A stretch of DNA of 64,000 nt from Aureimonas populi (GTDB lineage Bacteria; Pseudomonadota; Alphaproteobacteria; Rhizobiales; Rhizobiaceae), in NCBI RefSeq assembly GCF_017815515.1, contig NZ_CP072611.1, positions 682,001-746,000 on the forward strand, given 5' to 3'. The notes beneath the pieces are model-generated. The model saw only the letters and a list, made by a program, of their open reading frames with translations. It was not told the DNA's origin and searched no databases. Shown here one piece after another: positions 8,500-17,405 of the stretch. A program made the translations under genes and the position numbers. The first letter of the stretch is position 1. The number at the start of each line of letters is the position of its first letter.

Positions 8500-9165
8500 T
8501 CAGGCCAGGCGCTCCAATGCCGCGCGCCCCGCATTGTGCACATAGTCTCGCGTGTTCTGTCCGGCGCCCTCGACGTCGCGCGCGAGGATGGCGTCGACGA
8601 TCTTCTGGATCTCGCCCATGCTTTCCTCGATCCTCCCCGCTTTCGAGACGGAGGTCACGCGCAGGGCGCTGATGCGCGCGCCGAGATAATTGAGAAGGTC
8701 CAGCGTCACTTCCTTGCCCGCCACCCTGCCCATATGGTTCGTCATATCCACCATGAGGAAAACGAGGCCGAGCACTTCCTTCCGCTCGGCCGCCGCCTTG
8801 ATCCGGCCGTGGATGGCCTGAAGCTCCTGAAGCTCCTCATCCGTCGCCACGCGCGTGTAGGCTTGCGCCAACTGGCTTTCGAAGACGGCGCGCAGTTCGT
8901 AGATCTCCTCCGCCTGGGCGCGCGTCAGGCGCGATACGGTCGGGCCGCGACGCGGTTCGACGATCACCAGGCGTTCGGCTTCGAGCTGGCGAATGACCTC
9001 GCGCACCGATGCGCGGCTGATGCCCAGCGCCTCGCAAAGCTCGCGCTCGATCAGCCTGGAGCCGGGCTTGATCTCTCCCGAGATGATGGCGTTGCGCAGG
9101 TTCTGAAACGCCTGCTGGCGGACGAGCACCGGTGGACCCACCGCGTTCAGCACACTCAAGCTCAT
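8500..9165 (-). CDS. GntR-family transcriptional regulator, FCD subfamily (first of three)
   Basis: A 221-residue DNA-binding regulator. An N-terminal winged helix-turn-helix (about residues 15-80, with RELCEALGISRASVREVIRQ) is followed by an all-helical FCD effector domain whose ligands are usually small carboxylates. The start at 9165 has GGTGAG about seven bases upstream; an earlier in-frame start would only add an Arg/Ala-rich tail. It follows the MDR oxidoreductase by 83 bases on the same strand, so the two are probably an operon. ATAC-N-GTAT palindromes lie on both sides (7944-7954 and 10334-10346), suggesting control of this unit and of the divergent M28 peptidase operon. Confidence 0.9.
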   Translation of the reverse strand: MSLSVLNAVGPPVLVRQQAFQNLRNAIISGEIKPGSRLIERELCEALGISRASVREVIRQLEAERLVIVEPRRGPTVSRLTRAQAEEIYELRAVFESQLAQAYTRVATDEELQELQAIHGRIKAAAERKEVLGLVFLMVDMTNHMGRVAGKEVTLDLLNYLGARISALRVTSVSKAGRIEESMGEIQKIVDAILARDVEGAGQNTRDYVHNAGRAALERLA

Positions 9166-9248
9166 CTGACACTCACCACGCGTCTCCCTCGCTCCGGCTT
9201 CGGCTGCGCATCGGCCAGCCCGGCGAGGCCATCGCCGCATTCATTTCT

Positions 9249-10244
9249 TCAATCAAGGGTGTAGACGATCTTTCCCCGCGCTTCACCGCTTTCAAGCAGG
9301 GAATGTCCTGCCGCGATCTCGCTCAACGGGTAGTGGTGGGCGACGCAGGGACGAAGCCCGCCTTGCGCCAGGAGTCTCTCGATCACGTTCGTCGCCCTCT
9401 CCAGCTCCGTCCGGGGGATGTTGAGCGCCTGGACGAAATGGAGCCGCGCGCCCTTCAACGCAAAGTCGTAATAGGGCAGCACGGGCATTCTGTCGCTGGT
9501 GGAGGAGTAGGCCGCGACCCGCCCGTTCTCGGCAAGGCATTCGGCGTCCAGACGAATATTGGCCCCGAAGTCGACATCGACGATCAGGTCCGCGCCATGG
9601 CCGCCGGTGATCTCGGCGACCCGCGCAGCGAGCTGCCTCGAATGCCGGTCGAGCACGTAACCGGCGCCCAGGGCCTCGAGTTCCCCGGCCCGGGCGGGCT
9701 CGCCCAGCGTCGCGATGACCCTTGCCCCGGCCCAGCCGGCAACCTCGACCGCGGCGCGCCCCACGGCGCCGAGCCCGCCGTGGACCAGGACCCAGCGATT
9801 GGCCACCGGGCCGCCCGACAGAACGGCGTAGCAGGACGTGACGGCCGGCACCCCCAGCGCCGCCGCGTTCTCATACGAGCAGCTATCGGGGATCGGAACA
9901 GTGTTCTCGGCCGGAACAAGGCAGTATTCCGCCGCTGTCCCGTCATATCGCCCGTGCCCTGCCCCGAAGATCATGACGCGCTGGCCCGCCGCGCGGTTCG
10001 CGACATCCGCCCCCACGGCCGCCACCTCGCCGGCACCATCGGCATGGGGAACGATGCCGCCCTCCGGCACCACTCCACCCAGCCAGCCGGAACGGCGCTT
10101 GGTGTCATGCGGGTTCAGCCCCGAAGCGCGCACGAGCACCAGAACCTCGCCCCGGCCGGGCTGCGGAACCGCACGCCGCTCGGCCCGCAGGACGGAATCC
10201 GCATCACCGAAGGCGTAGTAAGCATAGGAGAGCATCGTGCTCAT
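9249..10244 (-). CDS. MDR-superfamily NAD(P)H quinone oxidoreductase (zeta-crystallin-like)
   Basis: Medium-chain dehydrogenase/reductase, 331 residues, without obvious structural-zinc cysteines, so more like quinone or enone reductases than zinc alcohol dehydrogenases. A GroES-like N-terminal domain (VLVRASGLNPHDTKRRSG) is followed by a Rossmann domain with the glycine-rich turn HGGLGAVGRAA at about residues 158-168. AAAGG lies just before the ATG. It is the first gene of a probable two-gene unit with the GntR regulator downstream and is divergent from the M28 peptidase operon. Its substrate is unknown; the pairing suggests a role in the catabolism controlled by that regulator. Confidence 0.85.
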   Translation of the reverse strand: MSTMLSYAYYAFGDADSVLRAERRAVPQPGRGEVLVLVRASGLNPHDTKRRSGWLGGVVPEGGIVPHADGAGEVAAVGADVANRAAGQRVMIFGAGHGRYDGTAAEYCLVPAENTVPIPDSCSYENAAALGVPAVTSCYAVLSGGPVANRWVLVHGGLGAVGRAAVEVAGWAGARVIATLGEPARAGELEALGAGYVLDRHSRQLAARVAEITGGHGADLIVDVDFGANIRLDAECLAENGRVAAYSSTSDRMPVLPYYDFALKGARLHFVQALNIPRTELERATNVIERLLAQGGLRPCVAHHYPLSEIAAGHSLLESGEARGKIVYTLD

Positions 10245-10333
10245 AGGCCTTTTCCGTCACTCACGGCAGGCGCCCTCGTCCCCAGCACAGGACAATACGG
10301 GAAGAAATCCACCACAATGCACACTATATCATC

Positions 10334-10346
10334 TTATACTGTATAA
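10334..10346. promoter_or_regulatory. Palindrome TTATAC-T-GTATAA, candidate operator
   Basis: A 13-base perfect palindrome around a central T, in the A+T-rich part of the divergent region between the MDR oxidoreductase and the M28 peptidase. It shares the ATAC-N-GTAT core with 7944-7954. ATAC/GTAT half-sites are common in operators of FCD-type GntR proteins such as ExuR and UxuR. It lies 90 bases upstream of the oxidoreductase start. Confidence 0.45.
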
Positions 10347-10434
10347 ATACTTTTCATTATTGCAAATGAATTGACCACATCGCCAAATCAAACGACTGAT
10401 GAGATGATATACGAAAAAATACTCCACTGCCTGC

Positions 10435-10484
10435 TTGACACCTCAAGTTTGACTCAGACAGTCTGCCTGTCATTCTGTCAGACA
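10435..10484 (+). promoter_or_regulatory. Possible promoter and GntR-type operators before the M28 peptidase operon
   Basis: A consensus -35 TTGACA lies at 10435-10440, although no good -10 follows at 16-18 bases. Just downstream are two short palindromes, CAGACAGTCTG (10455-10465) and TGTCAGACA (10476-10484). The second with its flanks, CTGTCAGACAA, is one base from the FCD-family pattern TNGTNNNACNA. They end 20 bases before the start codon at 10504, where a bound repressor could block initiation. Confidence 0.35.
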
Positions 10485-10503
10485 AGAACGGGTCGACGGC
10501 TCC

Positions 10504-12312
10504 ATGTCCAGCCCTTTTCGCGCCCTCGCCGCCAATGTTCGTGCCGACGTCGAGCGGATCACCATCGACATCCCCCATCGCGCCGCAGGCTCGCAAAACG
10601 GGCGGCGCATGGCCCTCTACAGCCGCGAGGCGCTGGAACGGGTCGGCGTCTCGGACGCACGGATCGACGAGCTGCCCGCCATCGTCAGCTTTCCCGAACA
10701 CGCCGAATTCCTGATCCTGGGAGAGGGCGGGCGGCGTATCGAGGCCAACACGCTCGGCCACAGCATCCTGACGCCGCCCGAAGGCGTCGATGGCGAGCTC
10801 GTCCATGTCGGCTCGGGCGCATTCGAGGACTACGAGGGCAAGGACGTCCGGGGAAAGATCATCCTCACCGAATTGTCCTACCTGCCGGCCCGCCACGAGA
10901 AGCAGCGGATCGCGGCGCTGATGGGCGCCGTGGGCGCGGTGATGATGAACTGGGGCCATCCCGGGAACGAGGCGGTGCCCTATGGCTCGGTCAAGCCGGC
11001 CTGGGGCGTGCCGACGCCGGACACCTTCGCCGACGAGATGCCCTCGATCGCCTGTATCGGCATCTCGCGCGTCGAGGGGCTGCGGCTGAAGGAGATGTGC
11101 TCCTCCTCGCCTGTGCGGGTGCGGCTGACGACGCATGTCGAGAATGGCTGGCGACCGGTGCAGATCACGGTCGGCGAGGTGAAGGCTCCCGAAACGTCCC
11201 CCGAATGGGAGGATTTCGTGTTGGTGGGCGGACACCAGGATTCCTGGCCCGGACCGCAGGCGACGGACAATGCGGCCGGTTCCGCCTGCACCATAGAGCT
11301 GGCCCGCCTCGTCGCGGAAAACCGGGGCTCGCTGCGCCGCGGCGCGGTCTTCGGCTTCTGGACAGCCCACGAGACCGGAACGATGGCCGGCTCCGCCTGG
11401 TACGCGGACCAGAACTGGGACCGGCTTCGCGAGAATGCCGTGGCGTATCTGCAGATCGACCAGCCCGCCTGCGCGGGCGCGACGGCGCGCTGGGCCACCT
11501 CCTCCAATGCCGAGCTTCGACGCTTCCACAGCCGGGTCGAAAGCGAAGTTCTGACAGGCACGCCCTCCGTCTGGAAACGCGCGGTCAAGAACGGCGATTC
11601 CTCCTTCTTCGGCATCGGGATTCCGATGTTCCACGGCGAAGGAGCCTTCGCCCCGGAGGAGCTGGCCGCGACGGCGCAGGCCAATCTCGGATGGTGGCAC
11701 CATTCGGTCCACAACACGCTCGACAAGCTCGACTGGGACTGGATGCAGGTTCACCTCGACATCTACGCGGCGTGGCTCTGGGAGCTTCTGACGGCCCCGG
11801 TCCTGCCCTTCAGCTATGTCGAGGTGGCCACGCAGATCCTCGACCGCGTGGCCGAGCTTGCACGGCTCGGTGGCCCGGATGTGGGCCTGGGAAGCGCCCT
11901 TGCGCAAGCCGAGCTGTTTCTCGGCCAGGCCCGCCGGCTGGACGCGCTGGCGGACGGCGTTCGCGGCGCCTTCCGCGAGGGGCGGGGCGATGAGGACGCG
12001 GCCCGCCTGGTGAACCGCACCTTCAAGAGGCTCAGCCGCCTCCTCGTTCCCTTGCAGAGCACCGCGAAGGGCACCTACGGGCACGACCCTTACGGCTTCA
12101 CGCCCCAGACGACGATGATCCCCGCGCTCTACGACGTGCCCCGGCTCGCGGCGACGACGGACGAGGAACGGCGCTGGATGCTCCAGACGGCTTTGCGGCG
12201 CGCGCGCAACCGCGTCGCCGACACGCTGAACGATTCCGGCTCGCTGATCGACGAGCTCGGTCGCCAGCTCGGCGCGGACCGGCGCCAGAGGCGGCGAGGA
12301 CGGGGGTCATGA
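10504..12312 (+). CDS. M28 family metallopeptidase (glutamate carboxypeptidase II-like), atypical active site
   Basis: A 602-residue di-zinc peptidase with no clear signal peptide. A PA-like insert lies at about residues 90-210. Zinc ligands are recognisable: His244 and Asp246 region (GGHQDSW), Asp255 (TDNAAGSA), Glu290 and Asp319 (QIDQ). The usual adjacent Glu-Glu pair, catalytic base then zinc ligand, reads His289-Glu290 in WTAHETGTMAGS, so the normal general base is replaced by His. The C-terminal 170 residues are helical and dimerisation-domain-like. It opens the ten-gene operon and overlaps the racemase gene by ATGA. It may hydrolyse an imported peptide or amide; activity with a His at this position is uncertain. 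Confidence 0.85.
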   Translation: MSSPFRALAANVRADVERITIDIPHRAAGSQNGRRMALYSREALERVGVSDARIDELPAIVSFPEHAEFLILGEGGRRIEANTLGHSILTPPEGVDGELVHVGSGAFEDYEGKDVRGKIILTELSYLPARHEKQRIAALMGAVGAVMMNWGHPGNEAVPYGSVKPAWGVPTPDTFADEMPSIACIGISRVEGLRLKEMCSSSPVRVRLTTHVENGWRPVQITVGEVKAPETSPEWEDFVLVGGHQDSWPGPQATDNAAGSACTIELARLVAENRGSLRRGAVFGFWTAHETGTMAGSAWYADQNWDRLRENAVAYLQIDQPACAGATARWATSSNAELRRFHSRVESEVLTGTPSVWKRAVKNGDSSFFGIGIPMFHGEGAFAPEELAATAQANLGWWHHSVHNTLDKLDWDWMQVHLDIYAAWLWELLTAPVLPFSYVEVATQILDRVAELARLGGPDVGLGSALAQAELFLGQARRLDALADGVRGAFREGRGDEDAARLVNRTFKRLSRLLVPLQSTAKGTYGHDPYGFTPQTTMIPALYDVPRLAATTDEERRWMLQTALRRARNRVADTLNDSGSLIDELGRQLGADRRQRRRGRGS

Positions 12313-13055
12313 GCAAGCGCATCGTCTACCAGCTCGTGGCGCCCCTTCACCTGACGGCGGGGCCGGCCGAGGTCGAACGCCGGCAGGAATTCCTTCGCGC
12401 CCACGCAGCACCGGGCTTCGTGCTCGAAGCCTGGCCGACCCGGCAGGGCCGCGCGGCGATCGAGAGCGACACCGACGCGCTGCTGGCTTCTCCCGAAATC
12501 CTCGCGGGCGTGTGCCGGGCGCAGAAGGGGGGCGCCGACGCGGCGATCATCGGATGTTTCGGCGATCCCGCTCTCGAGGCGGCACGCGAGAGCGTCGACA
12601 TACCGGTGGTGGGCGCCGGCGAAGCTGCAATGCTGCTGGCGCTGCAACTCGGCTACCGCTTCTCGGTGATCTCGCCCATCGCCCAGGGCGCCGGGCGGCG
12701 CGACGCCCATGTGCGCCGGCTCGGCCTCGAATCGCGCTACGCCTCCACACGGGGCCTCGGCATCGACATCGCAAGCATGGCGAACGGCTCCGTCGATCCG
12801 CGCGCGGCCGTCATCGAGGCGGGCCGCAAATGCGTGGAGGAGGACGGCGCGGACGTGCTCGTCCTCGGTTGCATGAGCTTCTCCTTTCTCGGCTTCACGG
12901 GAGAGGCGCAGCGCGAAATCGGGGTGCCCGTCGTCAATCCGGTGATCGCGGCCCTGAAGGCTGCGGAGACCATCCTGGCCCACGGCCTGCATTTCAGCCG
13001 GAGGAGTTGGCCGAAGGCCGCCCCCAAACCGCATCCCCAGTCCATCGAGGAGTGA
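12309..13055 (+). CDS. Asp/Glu/hydantoin racemase family protein
   Basis: A 248-residue cofactor-independent racemase. The two catalytic cysteines expected in hydantoin racemase occur in IIGCFGDPAL (about residue 80) and VLGCMSFSF (about residue 180), near the end of each half-domain. It starts inside the stop of the M28 peptidase gene (ATGA) and is followed four bases later by the peptide-binding protein gene. With HyuA and HyuB in the same operon, racemisation of a 5-substituted hydantoin is the most economical role; a related ureido or oxo-ring compound is also possible. The C-terminal 20 residues are basic and Pro-rich, beyond the usual fold. Confidence 0.88.
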   Translation: MSKRIVYQLVAPLHLTAGPAEVERRQEFLRAHAAPGFVLEAWPTRQGRAAIESDTDALLASPEILAGVCRAQKGGADAAIIGCFGDPALEAARESVDIPVVGAGEAAMLLALQLGYRFSVISPIAQGAGRRDAHVRRLGLESRYASTRGLGIDIASMANGSVDPRAAVIEAGRKCVEEDGADVLVLGCMSFSFLGFTGEAQREIGVPVVNPVIAALKAAETILAHGLHFSRRSWPKAAPKPHPQSIEE

Positions 13056-13059
13056 TCCG

Positions 13060-14676
13060 ATGACCAGCATCGCATTCAACGCCCGCCTTCGCGGCGCCCT
13101 CCTGGCAGGAGCGGGGATCGCGCTCTGCGCCGCCGCCCTCGCGCCCGTTCAGGAGGTCCGCGCGCAGGGCGCGCCCGGCGAGCTCGCCTGGGCCGACACG
13201 CTCCCCTCGGGCCTTGACCCCCACGTCGTCTTCGACGTGCCGATGCAGCTCTACATGCTGAACGTCTACGACAATCTCTATCGCTATCAGGGCAACCCGC
13301 CCGAACTCGTACCCTGGCTGGCCGAAAGCCACACCATGTCCGAGGACGGGCTGACCTGGACGTTCACGCTGCGGGAGGGCATCACCTTCCACGACGGCTC
13401 GGACATGACCGCCGAGGATGTCGTCTACAGCTTCCAGCGCGTGCTCGGCCTCGGTCGCGGCCCCGCATCGGCGTTCCTCAGCTATCTGCAGCCCGAGAAC
13501 GTCACCGCCCTCGACGAGCGGACGGTGGAGTTCGTGCTCGACACGCCCTACGCGCCCTTCCTCTCGGCCATTCCGCTCGTCTCCATCCTGAATGCCGGCC
13601 TGATGCGGGAGCACGAGAGCGACGAAGACTGGGGCTCGGCATGGCTGGCGTCGAACGCCGCCGGTTCGGGCGCCTACGCCTTCGATCCGGCCAGCTATAT
13701 TCCGCGCGGCAACATCACGGTCGAACGCTTCGAGGATCACTTCCTCGGCTGGGCCCACAACGACGATCCGATCGACATCGTGCGCGTGCCCTTCATCGCG
13801 GAAAACAGCACGCGCATCCTGGCCCTTCTCAACGGCGAGGTGCAGGCGACCGATTCCTACCTGCCCTCCGATCAGGTGGAGAGGGTCGAGGCGGCGGACG
13901 GCGTCCATGTCGCCAGCGACGAATCCATGCGCGTCATGGTCATCCGCATGAACAACGGCAAGGCGCCCTTCGACAATGTGAACTTCCGGCGCTGCCTGAG
14001 CCATGCCTTCAATTACGAAGGCTTCATCGACGTCATCCTTCAGGGCCACGCCGTGCGCAATCCGGGCCCCATCCCGCAGACGCTCTGGGGCGCGCCCGCC
14101 GATGTTCCGGGCTATTCATACGATCTCGACAAGGCGCGGGAGGCCTGCGATCTCGCCCGCTCGGAGGGCGCGCCCGTCGACCGGACCGTCTCGATCCACA
14201 CCCAGTCCGAACTCGACCTGACCCTGCAGGCCGCGCAGGTGCTTCAGGGCGATGCCCGGCAACTGGGCCTGAACATCGAGATCGTTCCCGACACATGGGC
14301 CAACATGACCGGCTCGATGGGCTCGATGGAGAGCACGCCGGACATGTGGATCCACTGGGTCTCCACCTACTTCGTGGACCCCGAGAACTGGATCGGCCAG
14401 ATGTACGATTCGCAGTTCCACGGCACATGGAAGGCCTCGTCCTGGTACGACAATGCCGAGGTGGACGAACTCCTGCGCACGGCGCGGACCGTGACCGACG
14501 AGGACACGCGCCGGCAGGCCTACGAGGCGGCCAGCCGGATCGTGATCGACGAGGCGGCCGACATCTGGATCTACAACACCATCCAGATGCGCGGCATGTC
14601 GGATCGGATCGAGGGCTACGAGTTCTCGCCTGTCGGCTCGGGCGCGGAGTTCCGCACCCTCTCCCTCACGGACTAG
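13060..14676 (+). CDS. ABC peptide-type substrate-binding protein (SBP_bac_5)
   Basis: Periplasmic binding protein of the DppA/OppA class, 538 residues. A Sec-type signal peptide (basic start, hydrophobic core ALLAGAGIALCAAALAP, cleavage near VRAQG) precedes the mature protein. Family marks include LPSGLDPH, the LTWTFTLREGITFHDG block and FNYEGFIDVILQG. GAGG lies about eight bases before the ATG. It is followed by both permeases and both ATPases of a complete peptide importer. The cargo is likely a peptide or peptide-like compound processed by the M28, HyuAB and M20 enzymes of the operon. Confidence 0.93.
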   Translation: MTSIAFNARLRGALLAGAGIALCAAALAPVQEVRAQGAPGELAWADTLPSGLDPHVVFDVPMQLYMLNVYDNLYRYQGNPPELVPWLAESHTMSEDGLTWTFTLREGITFHDGSDMTAEDVVYSFQRVLGLGRGPASAFLSYLQPENVTALDERTVEFVLDTPYAPFLSAIPLVSILNAGLMREHESDEDWGSAWLASNAAGSGAYAFDPASYIPRGNITVERFEDHFLGWAHNDDPIDIVRVPFIAENSTRILALLNGEVQATDSYLPSDQVERVEAADGVHVASDESMRVMVIRMNNGKAPFDNVNFRRCLSHAFNYEGFIDVILQGHAVRNPGPIPQTLWGAPADVPGYSYDLDKAREACDLARSEGAPVDRTVSIHTQSELDLTLQAAQVLQGDARQLGLNIEIVPDTWANMTGSMGSMESTPDMWIHWVSTYFVDPENWIGQMYDSQFHGTWKASSWYDNAEVDELLRTARTVTDEDTRRQAYEAASRIVIDEAADIWIYNTIQMRGMSDRIEGYEFSPVGSGAEFRTLSLTD

Positions 14677-14688
14677 GCCGCCTTCTCC

Positions 14689-15699
14689 ATGCTCCTGTTC
14701 CTGGTCCGTCGGCTCATCCTCGTCATCCCGGTGATCTTCGGGTTGCTCCTGCTCACCTTCATCATGATCCGTGTCGTGCCGACGGATCCGGCGGCGGCGC
14801 TGGCGGGCGAGAACGCCAGCGCCGAACAGATCGCGGCCATCCGCGCGCAATTCGGCTTCGACCAGCCGGTCATCGTCCAGTTCTGGACGTATCTCGGCCA
14901 GGTCGTGCGCGGCGACTTCGGAATCTCCCTCTATTCGAACCGGCCGATCGGGGCCGACATTCTCCTGCGCCTTCCCGCAACGCTCGAACTCACCTTCGTC
15001 GCGCTCCTCGTCGCGGCCTTCGGCGGCATCGCCGTCGGCACCCTTGCGGCGGTGTGGCACAATAGCTGGTTCGACCATCTGATCCGCATCTTCACCGTGG
15101 CCGGGCTGGCGCTGGCCTCCTTCTGGCTGGCGATCATGCTCCAGCTCCTGTTCTCCATGGAACTCGGCTGGCTGCCCCTTCGCGGCCGGCTTCCATCCGG
15201 GATGGCCCCACCGGCCTACATTACCGGCCTTTATCTCGTCGATTCCCTGCTGACGCTCGATTTCAGAGCCTTCACCACAGCGCTCGGCCATCTGCTCCTG
15301 CCGGCGCTGACGCTGGCCTTCGGCGGGCTCGCCACGGTCGCCCGCTTCACGCGCTCCTCGCTTCTCGAAACGCTCCAGAACGACTTCGTCACCTACGAGC
15401 GGGCCGTGGGCTTTCCCAACCATCGCATCGTCCTGCCCTACGCGCTTCGCAACTCCCTCGTCTCGCCGCTGAACCAGATCGGCCTTCTGTTCGGCGGGTT
15501 CATTTCGGGCGCGGTCGTCGTCGAGGCCATCTTCGACTGGCCGGGGCTCGGCTCCTACCTCGTCGGAGCCATCCTGACCGCCGACTACAAGGCGATCCTG
15601 GCCGTGACCCTGGTGGTCGGGCTGATCTACGCGCTGGTCAACATCGCCGTCGATCTCCTCCAGGGCATCGTCGATCCGCGCGTGGGGGGAGACCTCTAG
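14689..15699 (+). CDS. ABC peptide transporter permease, DppB-like
   Basis: A 336-residue inner-membrane permease. It has the DppB layout: first helix at residues 1-28, a long periplasmic loop with ENASAEQIAAIRAQFGFDQP, then five more helices. The ATPase-docking loop lies near LETLQNDFVTYERAVG. It pairs with the DppC-like permease, whose start codon directly follows its stop. Twelve bases separate it from the binding-protein gene and no strong ribosome site is visible, so translational coupling is possible. Confidence 0.92.
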   Translation: MLLFLVRRLILVIPVIFGLLLLTFIMIRVVPTDPAAALAGENASAEQIAAIRAQFGFDQPVIVQFWTYLGQVVRGDFGISLYSNRPIGADILLRLPATLELTFVALLVAAFGGIAVGTLAAVWHNSWFDHLIRIFTVAGLALASFWLAIMLQLLFSMELGWLPLRGRLPSGMAPPAYITGLYLVDSLLTLDFRAFTTALGHLLLPALTLAFGGLATVARFTRSSLLETLQNDFVTYERAVGFPNHRIVLPYALRNSLVSPLNQIGLLFGGFISGAVVVEAIFDWPGLGSYLVGAILTADYKAILAVTLVVGLIYALVNIAVDLLQGIVDPRVGGDL

Positions 15700-16539
15700 A
15701 TGCTGGTCCTCAGGCGCCTCCTGCGCGACATTCCCGCCGTTCTCGGCCTCGTCATCATCCTCCTTGTCGTCCTCCTGGCGATCTTCGCCTGGCAGATCGT
15801 TCCCCACCCCGACAGGATCTACAGCAACGACATCATCAGGCGCCTGCAGCCGCCGAGCGCCCTGCACTGGATGGGGACCGACGCGCTCGGCCGCGACATC
15901 TTCTCGCGGGTCGTCCTCGGCGCGCGCTCGGCCCTGACGATCGCGGTCGGCGTCGTCGGGCTTTCCATGATCATCGGCGTGCCGCTCGGCCTCTATGCGG
16001 GATACAGCCGGGGCATCGGCTCGAACCTCACGATGCGCGTGGCCGATCTCTTCCTCGCCGTGCCGCAGCTCATCCTGGCGCTCGCCGTGGCGCAGCTCCT
16101 CTCCCGGGGGATGACCAGCGCGATGATCGCCCTGTCGCTCACCTACTGGCCGTTCTTCACCCGCACCGCCTATTCGGAAACGCTGCGCCTGCGCTCCTCG
16201 CTCTTCGTCGAGGCCCTTCAGGGGCTGGGCGCGAGCCCGCTGCGGATCGTCGCCCTCCACATCCTGCCCAACATCGCCGCGCCGATCATCGTTCGCGCCA
16301 CGATCGGCATGGGCTTCATGATCCTGACCGCCGCCACGCTCGGCTTCCTGGGGATCGGGGCGACGCCTCCCGCGCCCGAATGGGGCCTGATGATCGCTGA
16401 AAGCCGCCAGTATCTTCCCCAGAACTGGTGGTATGCGATGTTCCCGGGCCTTGCGATCCTTCTGACGGTGCTCGGCTTCAACCTTCTCGGAGACGGGCTG
16501 CGCGACCTCGTCGATCCCCGCCTGCGGAGGTCGCGATGA
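15700..16539 (+). CDS. ABC peptide transporter permease, DppC-like
   Basis: A 279-residue partner permease of the DppB-like subunit. The family block HWMGTDALGRDIFSRVVLGAR is near residues 50-70 and the docking loop VEALQGLGASPLRIVALHIL is in the C-terminal half, followed by the conserved ending (LGIGATPPAPEWGLMIAE). GGGGGAG lies about eight bases before the ATG, which immediately follows the previous stop. Its own stop overlaps the next start (ATGA). Confidence 0.93.
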   Translation: MLVLRRLLRDIPAVLGLVIILLVVLLAIFAWQIVPHPDRIYSNDIIRRLQPPSALHWMGTDALGRDIFSRVVLGARSALTIAVGVVGLSMIIGVPLGLYAGYSRGIGSNLTMRVADLFLAVPQLILALAVAQLLSRGMTSAMIALSLTYWPFFTRTAYSETLRLRSSLFVEALQGLGASPLRIVALHILPNIAAPIIVRATIGMGFMILTAATLGFLGIGATPPAPEWGLMIAESRQYLPQNWWYAMFPGLAILLTVLGFNLLGDGLRDLVDPRLRRSR

Positions 16540-17405
16540 TCTCTCCCGCCAAGCCCTCGCCCGCGCTTCTGGAGGTGGAGAACCTGCGTCTTTCCGTGCC
16601 GACGGACGAGGGGCGGACGCAGATCCTCAAAGGTGTCGACCTGACCCTTCGGCAGGGAGAGGTCCTGGGTGTGGCCGGGGAGTCCGGCTGCGGCAAGTCC
16701 ACCCTGATCAAGACGATCCTCGGCATCGCGCCGCGCAAGGCGAGGGTCGATGCCGGCTCTGTCCGCCTGGCCGGGAAGGACCTTCTGGAGGCGCCGCGCG
16801 GCTCGGCGCTGCGGCGCACCTTCGGCTTCATTCCGCAGGACCCCTGGCTGGCCATGAACCCGGTCTTCAGGGTGGGCACGCAGATGATGGAGATATTGCG
16901 CTGGAACGGGCTTCCGGGCGAGGAGCCCCGCCCGATCCGCCGGAGCGAGAGGGCGCGCTATCGCGAGCATCTGGTGAGCCTGCTGCGCGCCGTGCGCCTG
17001 CCCGACCCGGAGGGAGCGCTGGAGCGCTATCCGCATCAGTTCTCGGGCGGGCAGCGCCAGCGCATCCTGATCGCCAGCGCCCTCGCCTCGCGGCCCCGCG
17101 CGCTCCTGGCCGACGAGCCGACGACGGCGCTCGACGTCACCACGCAGCTCGAGATCCTGAAGCTGTTGCAGGAGCTGGTCGCCGCCCACGACATGACCAT
17201 GCTGTTCGTGACGCATGATTTCGGCGTGATCTCGCAGCTCTGCGACCGCGTGGCGGTGATGTATGCCGGCCGCGTGGTGGAGACCGGACGAACCCGCCAG
17301 ATCATCGACGCCCCTTCCGATCCCTATACGGCCGGGCTGATCGCCGCCCATCCCGACCGCGGCGGCTTCAGCTTCGTCGAAAGCGGGAAAGGAGGGCGGA
17401 CATGA
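16536..17405 (+). CDS. ABC peptide transporter ATPase, DppD-like
   Basis: First ATPase of the peptide importer, 289 residues from the ATG at 16536, which has CGGAGG five bases upstream and overlaps the preceding stop. Walker A GESGCGKS is at residues 48-55, the signature FSGGQRQRI near 170, and Walker B LLADEPTTALD follows. A longer open frame reaching back to 16428 is not favoured, because the overlap start has the better ribosome site. The C-terminal oligopeptide-permease extension is short compared with typical DppD. Confidence 0.92.
   Translation: MISPAKPSPALLEVENLRLSVPTDEGRTQILKGVDLTLRQGEVLGVAGESGCGKSTLIKTILGIAPRKARVDAGSVRLAGKDLLEAPRGSALRRTFGFIPQDPWLAMNPVFRVGTQMMEILRWNGLPGEEPRPIRRSERARYREHLVSLLRAVRLPDPEGALERYPHQFSGGQRQRILIASALASRPRALLADEPTTALDVTTQLEILKLLQELVAAHDMTMLFVTHDFGVISQLCDRVAVMYAGRVVETGRTRQIIDAPSDPYTAGLIAAHPDRGGFSFVESGKGGRT

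Noticed and set aside
10336..10354. TACTGTATAAATAC, resembling an E. coli LexA box
   Set aside because: Only the left half fits, and alphaproteobacterial LexA recognises GTTC/GAAC-type sites. The 13-base palindrome is better read as a GntR-type operator.
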